Shown: positions 17,603 to 26,115 of the stretch, piece after piece | How positions within the stretch are numbered: position 1 is the first letter of the stretch | Layout: each line of letters opens with the position of its first letter | Assembly (NCBI RefSeq): GCF_048820935.1 | Contig: NZ_JBMERD010000005.1 | Coordinates: forward strand, 135,976 to 199,975 | Reading direction: 5' to 3' | DNA: 64,000 bases | Origin: Algicoccus sp048820935 | GTDB lineage: Bacteria > Pseudomonadota > Gammaproteobacteria > Burkholderiales > Burkholderiaceae_B | Position numbers and translations under genes: made by a program | The notes under the pieces: model-generated | What the model was told of the DNA's origin: nothing | What the model saw: only the letters and a program-made list of their open reading frames with translations | The model's database searches: none

Positions 17603-18268
17603 TCATTTTAAACGACGCCAATCAGTCGGTATGAAGTGATTGTGTATCATTCCTGCACCCGCACACTGCTTATCAGGCTCTTCGCGGGGACTTTGCATGA
17701 CAGCCTTAGTCCGAGTTCGGATTGTAAGGTTCGGCCCGAGAATGGCTTGTAGCCAGGGCAGAACCAAAGGGTAATTGACCCGAGTCTCTAATGACAGGAT
17801 GTTGGCTTCAGAAATTGTGCGTTTGGACTGTCTACCTCGACCGCCTGACCATCCCCTTGCGACAAAGTGCTGATGTTGTGCAGCGACATGGTTATGACGA
17901 ATGACAGATCGTTTGAGTCGCTGACTGAGCGCAGGATCTTTAAAGTCTTGCATGAGTAGGTTCACATTGTCGAGGACACATACCGTACCAAGTCGTAATG
18001 TGCGTGGCCTCAGGTGTTTGCGTAAATGTGCTTGTGCAGCACTGGGCTGACCACCAAGCATGGCGGCGTGTTCAGTTGCCCGTTGACTATGTAAAAGTAG
18101 ATGCTCTTTCAGCACAAACCAGTGCGTGACCTCAAATAAGACAGACAAGAGCATTAGAACCGACGCTGCGGTGACCAACCATTCGACGATGGCTTGGCCT
18201 TGGCACGACAAAATAACAGGTTTGTTTGTGGGTCGATGAAAAGGTGATAAGTGGGAGAGGGGCTTCAA
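17603..18268 (-). CDS. TadE-like membrane protein (orphan)
   Basis: A 221-residue protein. Around residues 24-50, GQAIVEWLVTAASVLMLLSV matches the TadE/TadG pattern: a 'G-x-A-x-V-E' motif at the start of a single hydrophobic helix, as in minor pilins of the Tad (Flp) system. The rest is basic and soluble. No other tad genes (tadA, rcpA, flp) lie in the window, so it is an orphan and its job is unknown. It is convergent with ftsB, 7 bases apart. The next minus-strand gene upstream is hslO, about 150 bases away. Family assignment rests mainly on the N-terminal helix. Confidence 0.65.
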   Translation of the reverse strand: MKPLSHLSPFHRPTNKPVILSCQGQAIVEWLVTAASVLMLLSVLFEVTHWFVLKEHLLLHSQRATEHAAMLGGQPSAAQAHLRKHLRPRTLRLGTVCVLDNVNLLMQDFKDPALSQRLKRSVIRHNHVAAQHQHFVARGWSGGRGRQSKRTISEANILSLETRVNYPLVLPWLQAILGPNLTIRTRTKAVMQSPREEPDKQCAGAGMIHNHFIPTDWRRLK

Positions 18269-18422
18269 CGTGAACTCTGACAGTGACGTAACTGCACTTC
18301 GTTGGACAGATCAATGTCCAGCGATATTACGTGTGTTTTAAGAGAACAGGTGGTGGCAGCGAGACAGCTTTGTCCCGCTTAAAGCTTTTTGAAGCTTTGT
18401 TAAAGCTCCATGAATGTGCGAT

Positions 18423-19337
18423 TTAATGCAGTGTGCCTGAAATAGGCGTGTCTGACGCAAATAGGTCTGCGACTTGCTGTGCATCAAATGTATAGCGCTC
18501 GGCGCAGAATTCGCAGGTAATCTCGACGATGGATTCTTTATCGAGAATGTCATCGACTTCTGAGCGTCCTAAAGACTTCAGCATCGTCTGAACTCGCTCA
18601 CGGGTGCATCCGCAATGCCAGTGCGCGTCCTTAGTTTCAAGACTGATAACAGGCCGCTCCCAGAAGAGTCTTTGCAGTAGTGTTTCGATGTCTGTTTCTG
18701 CCATTTCCTGAGGCGTGAGTGTTGAGCACAGTGCTAGTGCATGCTCCCAAGTTTCGAGTGCCTGTTCTGCAGTGGTGCTGTCGATCCCACCTGAGACTGG
18801 CATGCGTTGAAGCATCAAACCTCGAACGCATTCGGAACTCACGTGTAACCACAAACGAGTATCCAATTGCTCGGATTGGGTCATATATTGCTCGATTGCC
18901 TGAGCGACGTTCTCTGTGTCCGCTGAAACGATACCTTGATAAGGTTGCTGAAGGCGTCCTGCCTCGGTTTTAGGTGGATTAATGATCACAGAAAACCGAC
19001 CCTGACCATCTGGATTGATAATATCTCGCAAACCTTCTTCGTCGGCTAGTGGTTCAGAACCAGCTCGTACGGTTGCGCGCATGCTCATGTCAGCCCGACA
19101 TTCAACAACGATCAATCGAACAGATCCTTGACCCTGAAGCTGCAAAAGCAGTGAACCATCAAATTTGATACTAGAGGTCAGGAGTGCTGCAGCACCCATC
19201 AATTCACCTAGCAAGTGTTCAATGGCAGGCGCATGGGTTTGGCGCAAAAGGGCAGCTTGCCAGACGTCTTGAAGTTCGACAGCGCTAACACGCACGCTAC
19301 GATCTTCAAGTAGAAATTTTTTGATTTGATCGGACAT
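18423..19337 (-). CDS. hslO: Redox-regulated chaperone Hsp33
   Basis: A 304-residue cytoplasmic chaperone that is activated when oxidation releases zinc from four cysteines. The C-terminal zinc centre is intact: HCGC at about residues 243-246 and CEFC about 32 residues later. The N-terminal substrate-binding core begins MSDQIKKFLLEDRSVRVSAV. It protects proteins during oxidative and heat stress. It sits upstream of the TadE-like gene and downstream of a gamma-carbonic anhydrase gene on the same strand, but gaps of 62-154 bases argue against tight coupling. Confidence 0.94.
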   Translation of the reverse strand: MSDQIKKFLLEDRSVRVSAVELQDVWQAALLRQTHAPAIEHLLGELMGAAALLTSSIKFDGSLLLQLQGQGSVRLIVVECRADMSMRATVRAGSEPLADEEGLRDIINPDGQGRFSVIINPPKTEAGRLQQPYQGIVSADTENVAQAIEQYMTQSEQLDTRLWLHVSSECVRGLMLQRMPVSGGIDSTTAEQALETWEHALALCSTLTPQEMAETDIETLLQRLFWERPVISLETKDAHWHCGCTRERVQTMLKSLGRSEVDDILDKESIVEITCEFCAERYTFDAQQVADLFASDTPISGTLH

Positions 19338-19399
19338 GTGACAAATTTTTTGGAATATAGGGCGTAACTCGGAATCAGATGATTAGATCGGTCGTTTGC

Positions 19400-19921
19400 T
19401 TAATCGATGCGCTTCAGAACTTTGGCGTAATGCTTGCCACGCTCTTCGTAAGTACGATTGTTGCGCTGCATTTGCGCAATTTCTTCTGGCGATAAGGTGC
19501 GAGCAATTTTACCGACACCGAGCACCAGACTGCCGTCTGGAATCACACGACCTTCAGGCACAATTGCGCCAGCACCGATCAAGCAGTTCTTGCCGACAAC
19601 GGCATTGTTTAGAATGATGGCCTGCATGCCGATGAGTGAGCCCTCACCGATCGTACAGCCATGTAGCATCGCCTGATGGCCTACGGTGACTCGATCATGA
19701 ACTGTGAGAGGCGTGTCTGGATCAACGTGCATGACACAGCCTTCCTGAACGTTGCTGCCTTTACCGATATGAATCGGTGCGTTGTCAGCGCGAATTGTGA
19801 CATTAGGCCAAATGCTGGCGCCTGCCATCACACGTACATCACCGATAAGAATCGCGTTTTCAAAAACCCATGCTTCGGGGTCAACTTGTGGAATCAAATC
19901 ATCAAGCTGATAGAGAGCCAT
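19400..19921 (-). CDS. Gamma carbonic anhydrase family protein (YrdA-like)
   Basis: A 173-residue left-handed beta-helix protein with hexapeptide repeats. The three zinc-binding histidines of the gamma class are present: H65 (VMHVD), H82 (VGHQAML) and H87 (LHGC). Such proteins are trimers; some hydrate CO2 and many have unproved activity. It starts 9 bases downstream of the stop of the acyl-CoA-synthetase-like gene, which suggests cotranscription. Confidence 0.9.
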   Translation of the reverse strand: MALYQLDDLIPQVDPEAWVFENAILIGDVRVMAGASIWPNVTIRADNAPIHIGKGSNVQEGCVMHVDPDTPLTVHDRVTVGHQAMLHGCTIGEGSLIGMQAIILNNAVVGKNCLIGAGAIVPEGRVIPDGSLVLGVGKIARTLSPEEIAQMQRNNRTYEERGKHYAKVLKRID

Positions 19922-19930
19922 ATCAAAACC

Positions 19931-21652
19931 TCAAGAGTCGGCGTCGTCGTCTTCGCCGATCGGTAATAGTTGTACGCCACTGAGACCATGGCGCAGTCGC
20001 AATAAATCGCGTCGGGGGTGACCTTGATTGTCAATGGAGATCCGTGAAATTACACCGATTTGTATCGGTTGCGTTTCAATGAGCGGTGCAATTTGTTCCA
20101 GTATTTGAGTCGCCAAGTTCTGCCGAACAGCTTGCGCAAAATTTAGAGAGCCATCAAGCTCCAGAATCAACCAAAGTTCACGAGACTCAATGGTTTGAGG
20201 GTCTTCTTTTGTCTGTGGCTGAATGGCTGCTGCCATTGAAATCTCGGGCATCGCCATGACCGCTTGTTCAATGACGAGCGGATGCGTGCAACGCCCATTG
20301 ACTTGTAAGGCGTCTTCTTTCCAGCCAATTAGCTGGATATCACCGGATTTTTCGAGCTTGCCAAAGAGTCCCACAGGATGGCGGGTTGCAATCTCAATGG
20401 GTTCCAGAATGTCAGCAGGCTCTTTCAAGGGCCAGACACCGACATACATGGCTGGATCGGTATCACCAGCTGGATCGGTTCGATGCGCATAGATTGCGTC
20501 ACAGTTTGCGAGATGAATCTCTGGTTCGTCAGTTTCTGGTTCAGGTGCCTGTGTAATCTGATGACCTGGAAAGACCCGTCCACTGTGGTGTGAGCTTGCA
20601 GGCCACATGACCTGACTGTCTCCCCAAAGTAGACCACAACCTGAAATAAACGAACATAGATTAATTTCAACGCCTAGGCGTTCCTTCGCACGTTCTCGCC
20701 AGTGTTCTGACAGGTGTTCGCCTAAAATACCCACGCCAGTAAATGCAAAGGGTTCCGACGGTTCTGTATGTTTAAGCCAGTGGCACAACAATCCGACGTT
20801 GGTGTTGAGGTGCGAGAGTTCGAAGTGACTAGACTCTAGAATTTCTGGGTCGTGCGGCAGAGTGGCTTGTACGCGCACTCCAACTCCGAAATACAGTGAT
20901 GGCAAAATAGTCCCTAAAAGCCCAGACTCAGACATCATTGCATGCGTTGTCAGCATGCCAGTGGCATTGTCTGGAAACCAGTTGTTTGTGCAAACAAAAC
21001 CTGGCAAATTACCAATTAAGGATTGGTGCGCTAGCAGATAAGCCGTCTGGGGTGGGTAGATGTCATCAGCCCGATTAGGCCAGACCAGCAACGCAGGTTG
21101 CTGTGGGCGAGTTGGTTCGGAAGAGATCCGATGCAACTGTCGTGATAGCAAACCGTGCCAATCCATGACATTGTCGGCACGTACATCCAGGCCAACAATT
21201 TGCTGAACACGTTGACAGCGTTGCAATGCACCTAAAACCTTATCGGGTTCACTGTCATCGATAAAGACCAAACGGCAGCGAGCCTGACGAATCCGTTGCG
21301 TCAGAATATCACCGTGCTCCGTCGATGGCAGCGGGACCGCGATACATTGACGGTGCCAACATGCCATCAGTAGTGCGAGCGCTTCTGTGCGTTCACGCAT
21401 GATAATGCCGACTCGGTCGCCGACACGGGCGCCCATTCGGTCAAGTCCGAGTGCAAGTTTATTGGCGAGTTGAGCCAAACCTTGGAAGGTTAATGTTTGT
21501 GCATAACCGTCTGGTCCAACGATTTCGATGGCGACGGATTTGCTGTGCGATGGGAGATCTTCCCATTGAAAGCAACAGGCGTGCGCCAGATTGAAATCTC
21601 GGGGTATATGCCATGCATATTCGTCTACAAGTGAGCGATACTGATCTGTCAT
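19931..21652 (-). CDS. Acyl-CoA synthetase / AMP-forming ligase homologue with degenerate active site
   Basis: A 573-residue protein whose N-terminal 150 residues follow the ANL superfamily closely (LTFQGLAQLANKLALGL, then RVGIIMRERTEALALLMACW). The nucleotide-binding loop, normally Y-T-S-G-T-T-G-x-P-K, is absent. In its place, about residues 183-210 read LVWPNRADDIYPPQTAYLLA. The hinge region GDIQLIGWKEDALQVNGR is recognisable. The C-terminal catalytic lysine of the 'SGK' motif is replaced by His545 (IDNQGHPRRDLLR). Enzymes of this family need these residues to form acyl-adenylates, so this protein is probably not a normal ligase. It may be a paralogue recruited for binding or regulation. 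It lies between RDD and carbonic anhydrase genes. Confidence 0.8.
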   Translation of the reverse strand: MTDQYRSLVDEYAWHIPRDFNLAHACCFQWEDLPSHSKSVAIEIVGPDGYAQTLTFQGLAQLANKLALGLDRMGARVGDRVGIIMRERTEALALLMACWHRQCIAVPLPSTEHGDILTQRIRQARCRLVFIDDSEPDKVLGALQRCQRVQQIVGLDVRADNVMDWHGLLSRQLHRISSEPTRPQQPALLVWPNRADDIYPPQTAYLLAHQSLIGNLPGFVCTNNWFPDNATGMLTTHAMMSESGLLGTILPSLYFGVGVRVQATLPHDPEILESSHFELSHLNTNVGLLCHWLKHTEPSEPFAFTGVGILGEHLSEHWRERAKERLGVEINLCSFISGCGLLWGDSQVMWPASSHHSGRVFPGHQITQAPEPETDEPEIHLANCDAIYAHRTDPAGDTDPAMYVGVWPLKEPADILEPIEIATRHPVGLFGKLEKSGDIQLIGWKEDALQVNGRCTHPLVIEQAVMAMPEISMAAAIQPQTKEDPQTIESRELWLILELDGSLNFAQAVRQNLATQILEQIAPLIETQPIQIGVISRISIDNQGHPRRDLLRLRHGLSGVQLLPIGEDDDADS

Positions 21653-21761
21653 TCGGGTGAGCCTGATGCCGATGTCCTTTTAAGTTTCTTTGTAGCATGA
21701 CGCAGTTTGAGTCACTTAGCAACTTACAATTGCATCTATGCTTCGATTACAGCGCGCTATG

Positions 21762-22289
21762 TCAGCGTTTGGTCAGATGACGGATGTCAACGATGCGGGT
21801 TCCACTGAAAATATCGTGTAAGAACTGACCATCGCGTCGGAACCAGGTTGGAATGAAAATCAGAAACGGCGCGCCAACAGCCAGCATATATGCGGCTTTA
21901 AAGTTCGTTTCCATGACAATCCAGTGGAGAATTCCGAAACCAACCAGAGGTATAATCCAGCTAAGTATATATCGCAATGTCAATTGACCAAAATTTAACC
22001 GTTTTTGATCGGGTCGTACTAACTGAATGTGCCATGCTCGCATCGGCAAAGTTTGACCGCCGCGTCGCCATGACGCCATAAAGTAAAGACCGATTGCTAA
22101 AAATATAACCAGCTGTCTTGCCTCACGTAAAACAAGACCATGACGACTCTGCGTGAGTGCATCAAATAAATAATCAGCAATAAAAACAACGCCAAACAAG
22201 AGTGCGCCTTCATACATCATGGCGGCAAAACGTTTGCGACGTGATGCGTTGATGAAAGGCGTTTGATCCGCAGATGAGAGGGTTGTCAT
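21762..22289 (-). CDS. RDD family membrane protein
   Basis: A 175-residue protein with three to four hydrophobic segments. The N-terminal motif RRKRFAAMMYEGALLFGVVF carries the basic start of the RDD domain, and RRGGQTLPMRAWHIQLV is the conserved cytoplasmic loop. The tail FRRDGQFLHDIFSGTRIV is the typical 'R-D-x-x-H-D-x-x-x-G-T' ending. The transport or other function of most RDD proteins is unknown. It is about 100 bases upstream of the degenerate ligase gene on the same strand. Confidence 0.88.
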   Translation of the reverse strand: MTTLSSADQTPFINASRRKRFAAMMYEGALLFGVVFIADYLFDALTQSRHGLVLREARQLVIFLAIGLYFMASWRRGGQTLPMRAWHIQLVRPDQKRLNFGQLTLRYILSWIIPLVGFGILHWIVMETNFKAAYMLAVGAPFLIFIPTWFRRDGQFLHDIFSGTRIVDIRHLTKR

Positions 22290-22381
22290 GAAGTAGAACG
22301 TTCCAATAATGTGACTGGTTAATAGAGCATTATCGGCGATTCGGATAATTCTTGCTTGCCAAGCAAAAGCACGCTAAAAAC

Positions 22382-22408
22382 AGATGGGCGCCCACAGGGC
22401 GCCCATTG
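22382..22408 (-). terminator. Rho-independent terminator after 77-residue ORF
   Basis: Perfect 10-bp stem ATGGGCGCCC with a 3-base loop (22384-22406). On the minus strand it is followed by CTGTTTTTAG. It lies 20 bases past the stop of the small gene at 22427-22660, which supports that gene being transcribed. Confidence 0.85.
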
Positions 22409-22426
22409 TCTATTTCTTTGAGTAGC

Positions 22427-22660
22427 TTAAATGCTGTGATACATCTGTGTGCCGTGTTTTCTTTGCAGCAAAGTAGCATCAGACAGCACAGCACGAATGA
22501 ATCTCAAGCCTGAGTGCACTGAGCGCGCAACTGATTGAATCAAATGCTTTTGTGCTTTGGCACGAATGAGACGCTCTGCCAAGTGTGGGTTGACGCGGTA
22601 CGCGACATTGGTGGCAGAAATTTGTGGTTGCACATCGTAATTAAAGTATTCGTAGTTCAT
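22427..22660 (-). CDS. Small basic protein of unknown function
   Basis: A 77-residue protein that I do not recognise. It begins MNYEYFNYDVQPQISATNV and has a basic middle (LAERLIRAKAQKHLIQSV) predicted to be helical. There is no signal peptide or membrane segment. Evidence for a real gene: AAAAGGTC about 7 bases before the ATG, a clean terminator directly downstream, and no competing frame. Its size and basic helix recall the small DUF1127-type proteins, but the DUF1127 motif itself is not visible. The tandem operator-like sequence at 22783-22816 is 120-150 bases upstream and may control it. Confidence 0.6.
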   Translation of the reverse strand: MNYEYFNYDVQPQISATNVAYRVNPHLAERLIRAKAQKHLIQSVARSVHSGLRFIRAVLSDATLLQRKHGTQMYHSI

Positions 22661-23011
22661 GAAATTTGACCTTTTAAAATTTTTGATTGAGGTCTGAAAG
22701 CAAATACACGGTGAAAAATCTGTCTAGCTAAATTTGCGTGACTCGATCCGTGTGTCTGATTCGTTTCCATTTCTTTCCGACCTAGGGAATACCCTTATTA
22801 TAGGGAAAACCCTAGGATATTTCAAGCCCCAATTCACTAAAGATCAAATTGACCTGTGAGTTTCTGTGATAAAAGTGCAGTTTGTACGATATTCAATGTG
22901 TAATTAATGTGCGGAACTGGGCGCATTCGATGATCATTCACGAACCGGGATGCGTCATTGCGTGGGTTGGGTTTGGCTAGGTTGTTCTATGTAGTCAAAA
23001 AGGAGAAGACC
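22661..23011. other. Divergent intergenic region with tandem operator-like repeats
   Basis: No gene is seen in these 351 bases between the 77-residue gene and the exported lyase gene. The notable element is the pair of 13-bp repeats at 22783-22816 (separate entry). The ribosome site AAGGAG of the lyase gene is at 22999-23004. Confidence 0.5.
22781..22816. promoter_or_regulatory. Operator-like tandem repeat TAGGGAAWACCCT
   Basis: Two copies of TAGGGAAWACCCT start at 22783 and 22801, 18 bases apart. Each is itself an imperfect palindrome (AGGG ... CCCT), and the whole is framed by CCTAGGG ... CCCTAGG. The spacing is nearly two helical turns, as expected for two dimers of a DNA-binding protein on one face. 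It could control either divergent gene. The cognate regulator is not identified. Confidence 0.6.
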
Positions 23012-24508
23012 ATGAGAATGAAGCAAGCATTACGGTGTACGGCCTTGGCCACGGCTGTATCGGCCTCGACGGCCATGGCGGCCGATGAGGTTCGGGATCA
23101 GTTCTATTGGTTGGGCGAGATCAATAAAGCGACTCTGGTGATCAATACAGATGAAGGGCTGTTAAATGTAGAAGATGCTCCAAAGTTTGCCAAAGCCATT
23201 CAAGCTGTGATTGATCAGGGCAACCAACCAGGCGGAAAACGGCCTGCGGCGGTCATTCGGTTTGAACCACTATTGATCGAAGAAGCTGGGCCAGAAATTA
23301 CATTGTTGCATGCGGGTCGCTCCAGTCAAGATATGCACGCCACATATAGAGCGGCTATTTTGCGTGACGATTTGCTGACGCTTGCGCAGCAGTTGCACGA
23401 CACAAGCAAGACGCTGGTTGATCTGGCAGAAAAACATGCAGAAACGGTTGTGCCTAACTACACCAATGGTGTGGCTGCTCAACCCAATAGTTATGGCCAC
23501 TACTTGTTAGGTCATGCTGCAGGCCTATCCCGAGATGCACAAAGAATTCAGCAGACTTATGATCGAATCAACCGATCGGCCATGGGGACAACGGTTTTAA
23601 ATGGCACGAGATGGCCTTTGAACCGTGAACGCATGTCTGATTATCTGGGGTTTGCGAAGCCAGTGGAGAATGCGTATGATGCTTCGCAAATTTCTTCCAT
23701 GGAGCATCCTGTTGAAGTCGGTTCGATTGTGACGAGCATTGGGTTGCATACAGGGCATTTTGTGGAAGATTTGTTGACGCAGTACGCTCAGCCCAGACCG
23801 TGGATTCTTTTACAAGAAGGCGGTGACAACACGTATGTGTCCAGCGCCATGCCACAAAAGCGCAATCCAGGTTTGCTCAACAACACACGTAGCAGTGCAT
23901 CAACCGCGGTGAGCTTAGCGCTTGGACCTGTAATTCAAGCACACAACATTACGCCAGGCATGGTCGATCCCAAGAATGTCAAAACCAACTCCACCATGGT
24001 GGCAAGTGGAACCACCGCCCTTAAAAATTGGGACAAGGTTCTGAAAGCGCTCGTGATCAGTCAGGAGCGCGCGCTGGAAGAATTAAACAGTGACTGGACA
24101 GCGTCTCAAGAGTTGGCCGATGAACTGATGCAAAGACATTTGTTGCCGTTTCGAACAGGCCACCATTTTGCGTCTGAAGTCACGAGCTACGCCAAGGCCA
24201 ATAACATCAAACCCTTAGATTTCCCGTATAGCGAAGCACAACGTATTTATGCTGAAATCGTTCAAGGAACGAATTATCCGCAAACCCTTCCAATGACAGA
24301 AGTGGAGTTCAGAAATGCCTTGAACCCCCAGAGCATTGTGGAGAGTCGTGCGACAGCAGGTGGACCACAACTCTCTGAAATGCAGCGTATGCTAGTCAGT
24401 AGCCGTGAGGCCCTTGCACGCGATCAAGTCTGGATTACTCAAAGCCGACAAGCGATTGATCAGGCTCAACAAAAGCTGAACACAGATTTTTCTAAATATT
24501 TGCAGTAA
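23012..24508 (+). CDS. Exported argininosuccinate lyase / fumarase superfamily protein
   Basis: A 498-residue protein with a clear signal peptide: MRMKQALRC, a hydrophobic stretch and a cleavage site after AMA at residue 23. The mature part follows the argininosuccinate lyase branch: AGRSSQDMHATYR (residues 101-113, cf. T-G-R-S-R-N-D-Q) and the superfamily loop SSAMPQKRNP (277-286) with the likely catalytic Ser. The usual catalytic 'Y-T-H' is Y-T-N here (150-152). Superfamily members add or remove fumarate from amines; a periplasmic member would act on an external or imported substrate rather than in arginine synthesis. ATG 23012 is chosen because AAGGAG lies 7 bases before it. It stands alone. 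Confidence 0.85.
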   Translation: MRMKQALRCTALATAVSASTAMAADEVRDQFYWLGEINKATLVINTDEGLLNVEDAPKFAKAIQAVIDQGNQPGGKRPAAVIRFEPLLIEEAGPEITLLHAGRSSQDMHATYRAAILRDDLLTLAQQLHDTSKTLVDLAEKHAETVVPNYTNGVAAQPNSYGHYLLGHAAGLSRDAQRIQQTYDRINRSAMGTTVLNGTRWPLNRERMSDYLGFAKPVENAYDASQISSMEHPVEVGSIVTSIGLHTGHFVEDLLTQYAQPRPWILLQEGGDNTYVSSAMPQKRNPGLLNNTRSSASTAVSLALGPVIQAHNITPGMVDPKNVKTNSTMVASGTTALKNWDKVLKALVISQERALEELNSDWTASQELADELMQRHLLPFRTGHHFASEVTSYAKANNIKPLDFPYSEAQRIYAEIVQGTNYPQTLPMTEVEFRNALNPQSIVESRATAGGPQLSEMQRMLVSSREALARDQVWITQSRQAIDQAQQKLNTDFSKYLQ

Positions 24509-24537
24509 TCGGTCATTGCGTTTTCTAACAAAGAAAA

Positions 24538-24575
24538 AATGAAGCTCACTGGGATGTTGTTCAGTGGGCTTCATT
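24538..24575. terminator. Bidirectional terminator between lyase and methyltransferase genes
   Basis: Stem AATGAAGC-CACTG ... CAGTG-GCTTCATT. The minus-strand side is followed by a run of Ts (TTTTTTCTT), so it suits the convergent RlmL-like gene best and may also stop the lyase transcript. Confidence 0.7.
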
Positions 24576-24601
24576 ATGAAGGCCATTGTGACTCGTTGCG
24601 G

Positions 24602-26098
24602 CTAGTTGCGATACTGACCGCTGACGAGATCAAACATAAATAAGCGACAGTCGAGCGCACCGTTAAACACGGGGATGCGTCGTTTTGCTTTTAGGCGCAG
24701 GTTACGGGGTAAGTCTAAATCTGCGCTGATCACGCCAATTGTCCAACCAGAGAAATGTTGTTTGAGTTGTGCTGCCCAATCGGTCATCAGTGTGTCTTCG
24801 GTTTCTAAACGAATGCCATAGGGTGGGTTGGTCAGAATTAAACCGCTCGCGCCCGGTGCGGGTTCACGGCAGGCATTAGCTTGCTTTAAACGAATCAAGC
24901 CATCGGGCACATGGGCACGCTTTAAATTCCGTCTGGCGTTGTCCAGACTCGTCACATCAAGCTCATAGCCACTGATTTGAACGTGAGGAATGTCTTGCGG
25001 TGTCAGAATCGCTTCTGTGGCCTCTTGGCGCATCGTTTGCCATTGGGCGTGATCGTGATGACGCAGTCGTTCAAAAGCGAATGGTCGGTTAATGCCTGGT
25101 GCGACATTTAAAGCCTGCCAGGCGGCTTCAACAAGAATTGTGCCACTGCCACAGAATGGATCGAGCAAAGGGACCTCAGGTGTCCAACCAGCAAGCGCAA
25201 GTAAGCCTGCTGCTAGGTTTTCTCGGATGGGGGCTTCGCCCTTATTGAAACGCCAACCCCGTTTAAACAGAGATTCGCCCGATGTGTCTAGATACAAGGT
25301 CGCGGTAGTTTCAGAGAGAAAGAGGTGAACCCGAGCATCGGGGCGAACGGTATCGATTGAAGGGCGAGCGCCTTCACGATCGCGTAATCGGTCACAAATG
25401 CCATCTTTAACCAGAAGATTGCAGAACTGTAGGCTCTTCATGGGACTGCGGATGGCCGATGTATCCACTCTCAAGGTGTGGTCTGGGCCAAACCAGTTTT
25501 CCCAAGGGGTCGCTAATGTCAGTCGGGTAATGTCTGATTCGTAGCGTACGGGTGCGTGAGCGACTTGAACAAGAATGCGAGTGGCAATTCGGCTCCAGAG
25601 ATTGGCTTTCTGGACACCTGGCCAATCGGTCTCAAACTGCACACCACCACTAGCAGCCTGCACTCGATCCAAACCAATCTGGATGAGTTCTTCTTCAAGA
25701 ACGGCTTCTAAACCTCGTGGGCAGGATGCAAAGGCTTTATGCCGTCCTGCGTAAGGATTAAATGTTTGTGGTGTGGGGCGTGTCGAAGTTCGGTCTGGTC
25801 TTTGTCTTGTGCCTGAATGGGGTGGTCCATTGCGGCGAGGTGATTGTTCGGAGCGTGTATGTGGCCGATCTCTACGCTGAAAGCCAGTTCTCGCATCATC
25901 ACGCGCACCGGTACGCGTACGACCGCCAGACCTTTCTGCTAGTGGTGCAGGCGTTTGCTTTTGTTCCTCAAGCGCTTGACGAGCTTTACGGTGCGCTCTG
26001 GCACCACTTGCCAGACTTTTTTTGGGGCGACCTGTGGTCGTTTCCGGCGTTTTCTTAATCGATAAGCGCAGGGTTTTTTTAGAGTCAGTGTCGCTCAT
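24602..26098 (-). CDS. THUMP-domain class I SAM-dependent RNA methyltransferase (RlmL-like)
   Basis: A 498-residue protein. Residues about 120-230 are a THUMP RNA-binding domain (FASCPRGLEAVLEEEL). The C-terminal half is a Rossmann-type methyltransferase with DPFCGSGTILVEAA (about 315-328) and the catalytic NPPY at 424-427, as in N2-guanine methyltransferases of 23S rRNA (RlmL, G2445). It lacks the RlmK half that is fused in E. coli. The first 110 residues are an unusual low-complexity basic extension rich in Arg, Gly, Pro and Thr. The start has no competing gene upstream; HemJ-like, proA and others follow on the same strand. Confidence 0.88.
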   Translation of the reverse strand: MSDTDSKKTLRLSIKKTPETTTGRPKKSLASGARAHRKARQALEEQKQTPAPLAERSGGRTRTGARDDARTGFQRRDRPHTRSEQSPRRNGPPHSGTRQRPDRTSTRPTPQTFNPYAGRHKAFASCPRGLEAVLEEELIQIGLDRVQAASGGVQFETDWPGVQKANLWSRIATRILVQVAHAPVRYESDITRLTLATPWENWFGPDHTLRVDTSAIRSPMKSLQFCNLLVKDGICDRLRDREGARPSIDTVRPDARVHLFLSETTATLYLDTSGESLFKRGWRFNKGEAPIRENLAAGLLALAGWTPEVPLLDPFCGSGTILVEAAWQALNVAPGINRPFAFERLRHHDHAQWQTMRQEATEAILTPQDIPHVQISGYELDVTSLDNARRNLKRAHVPDGLIRLKQANACREPAPGASGLILTNPPYGIRLETEDTLMTDWAAQLKQHFSGWTIGVISADLDLPRNLRLKAKRRIPVFNGALDCRLFMFDLVSGQYRN

Positions 26099-26115
26099 AA
26101 TGGTTGCTGTGAAAG

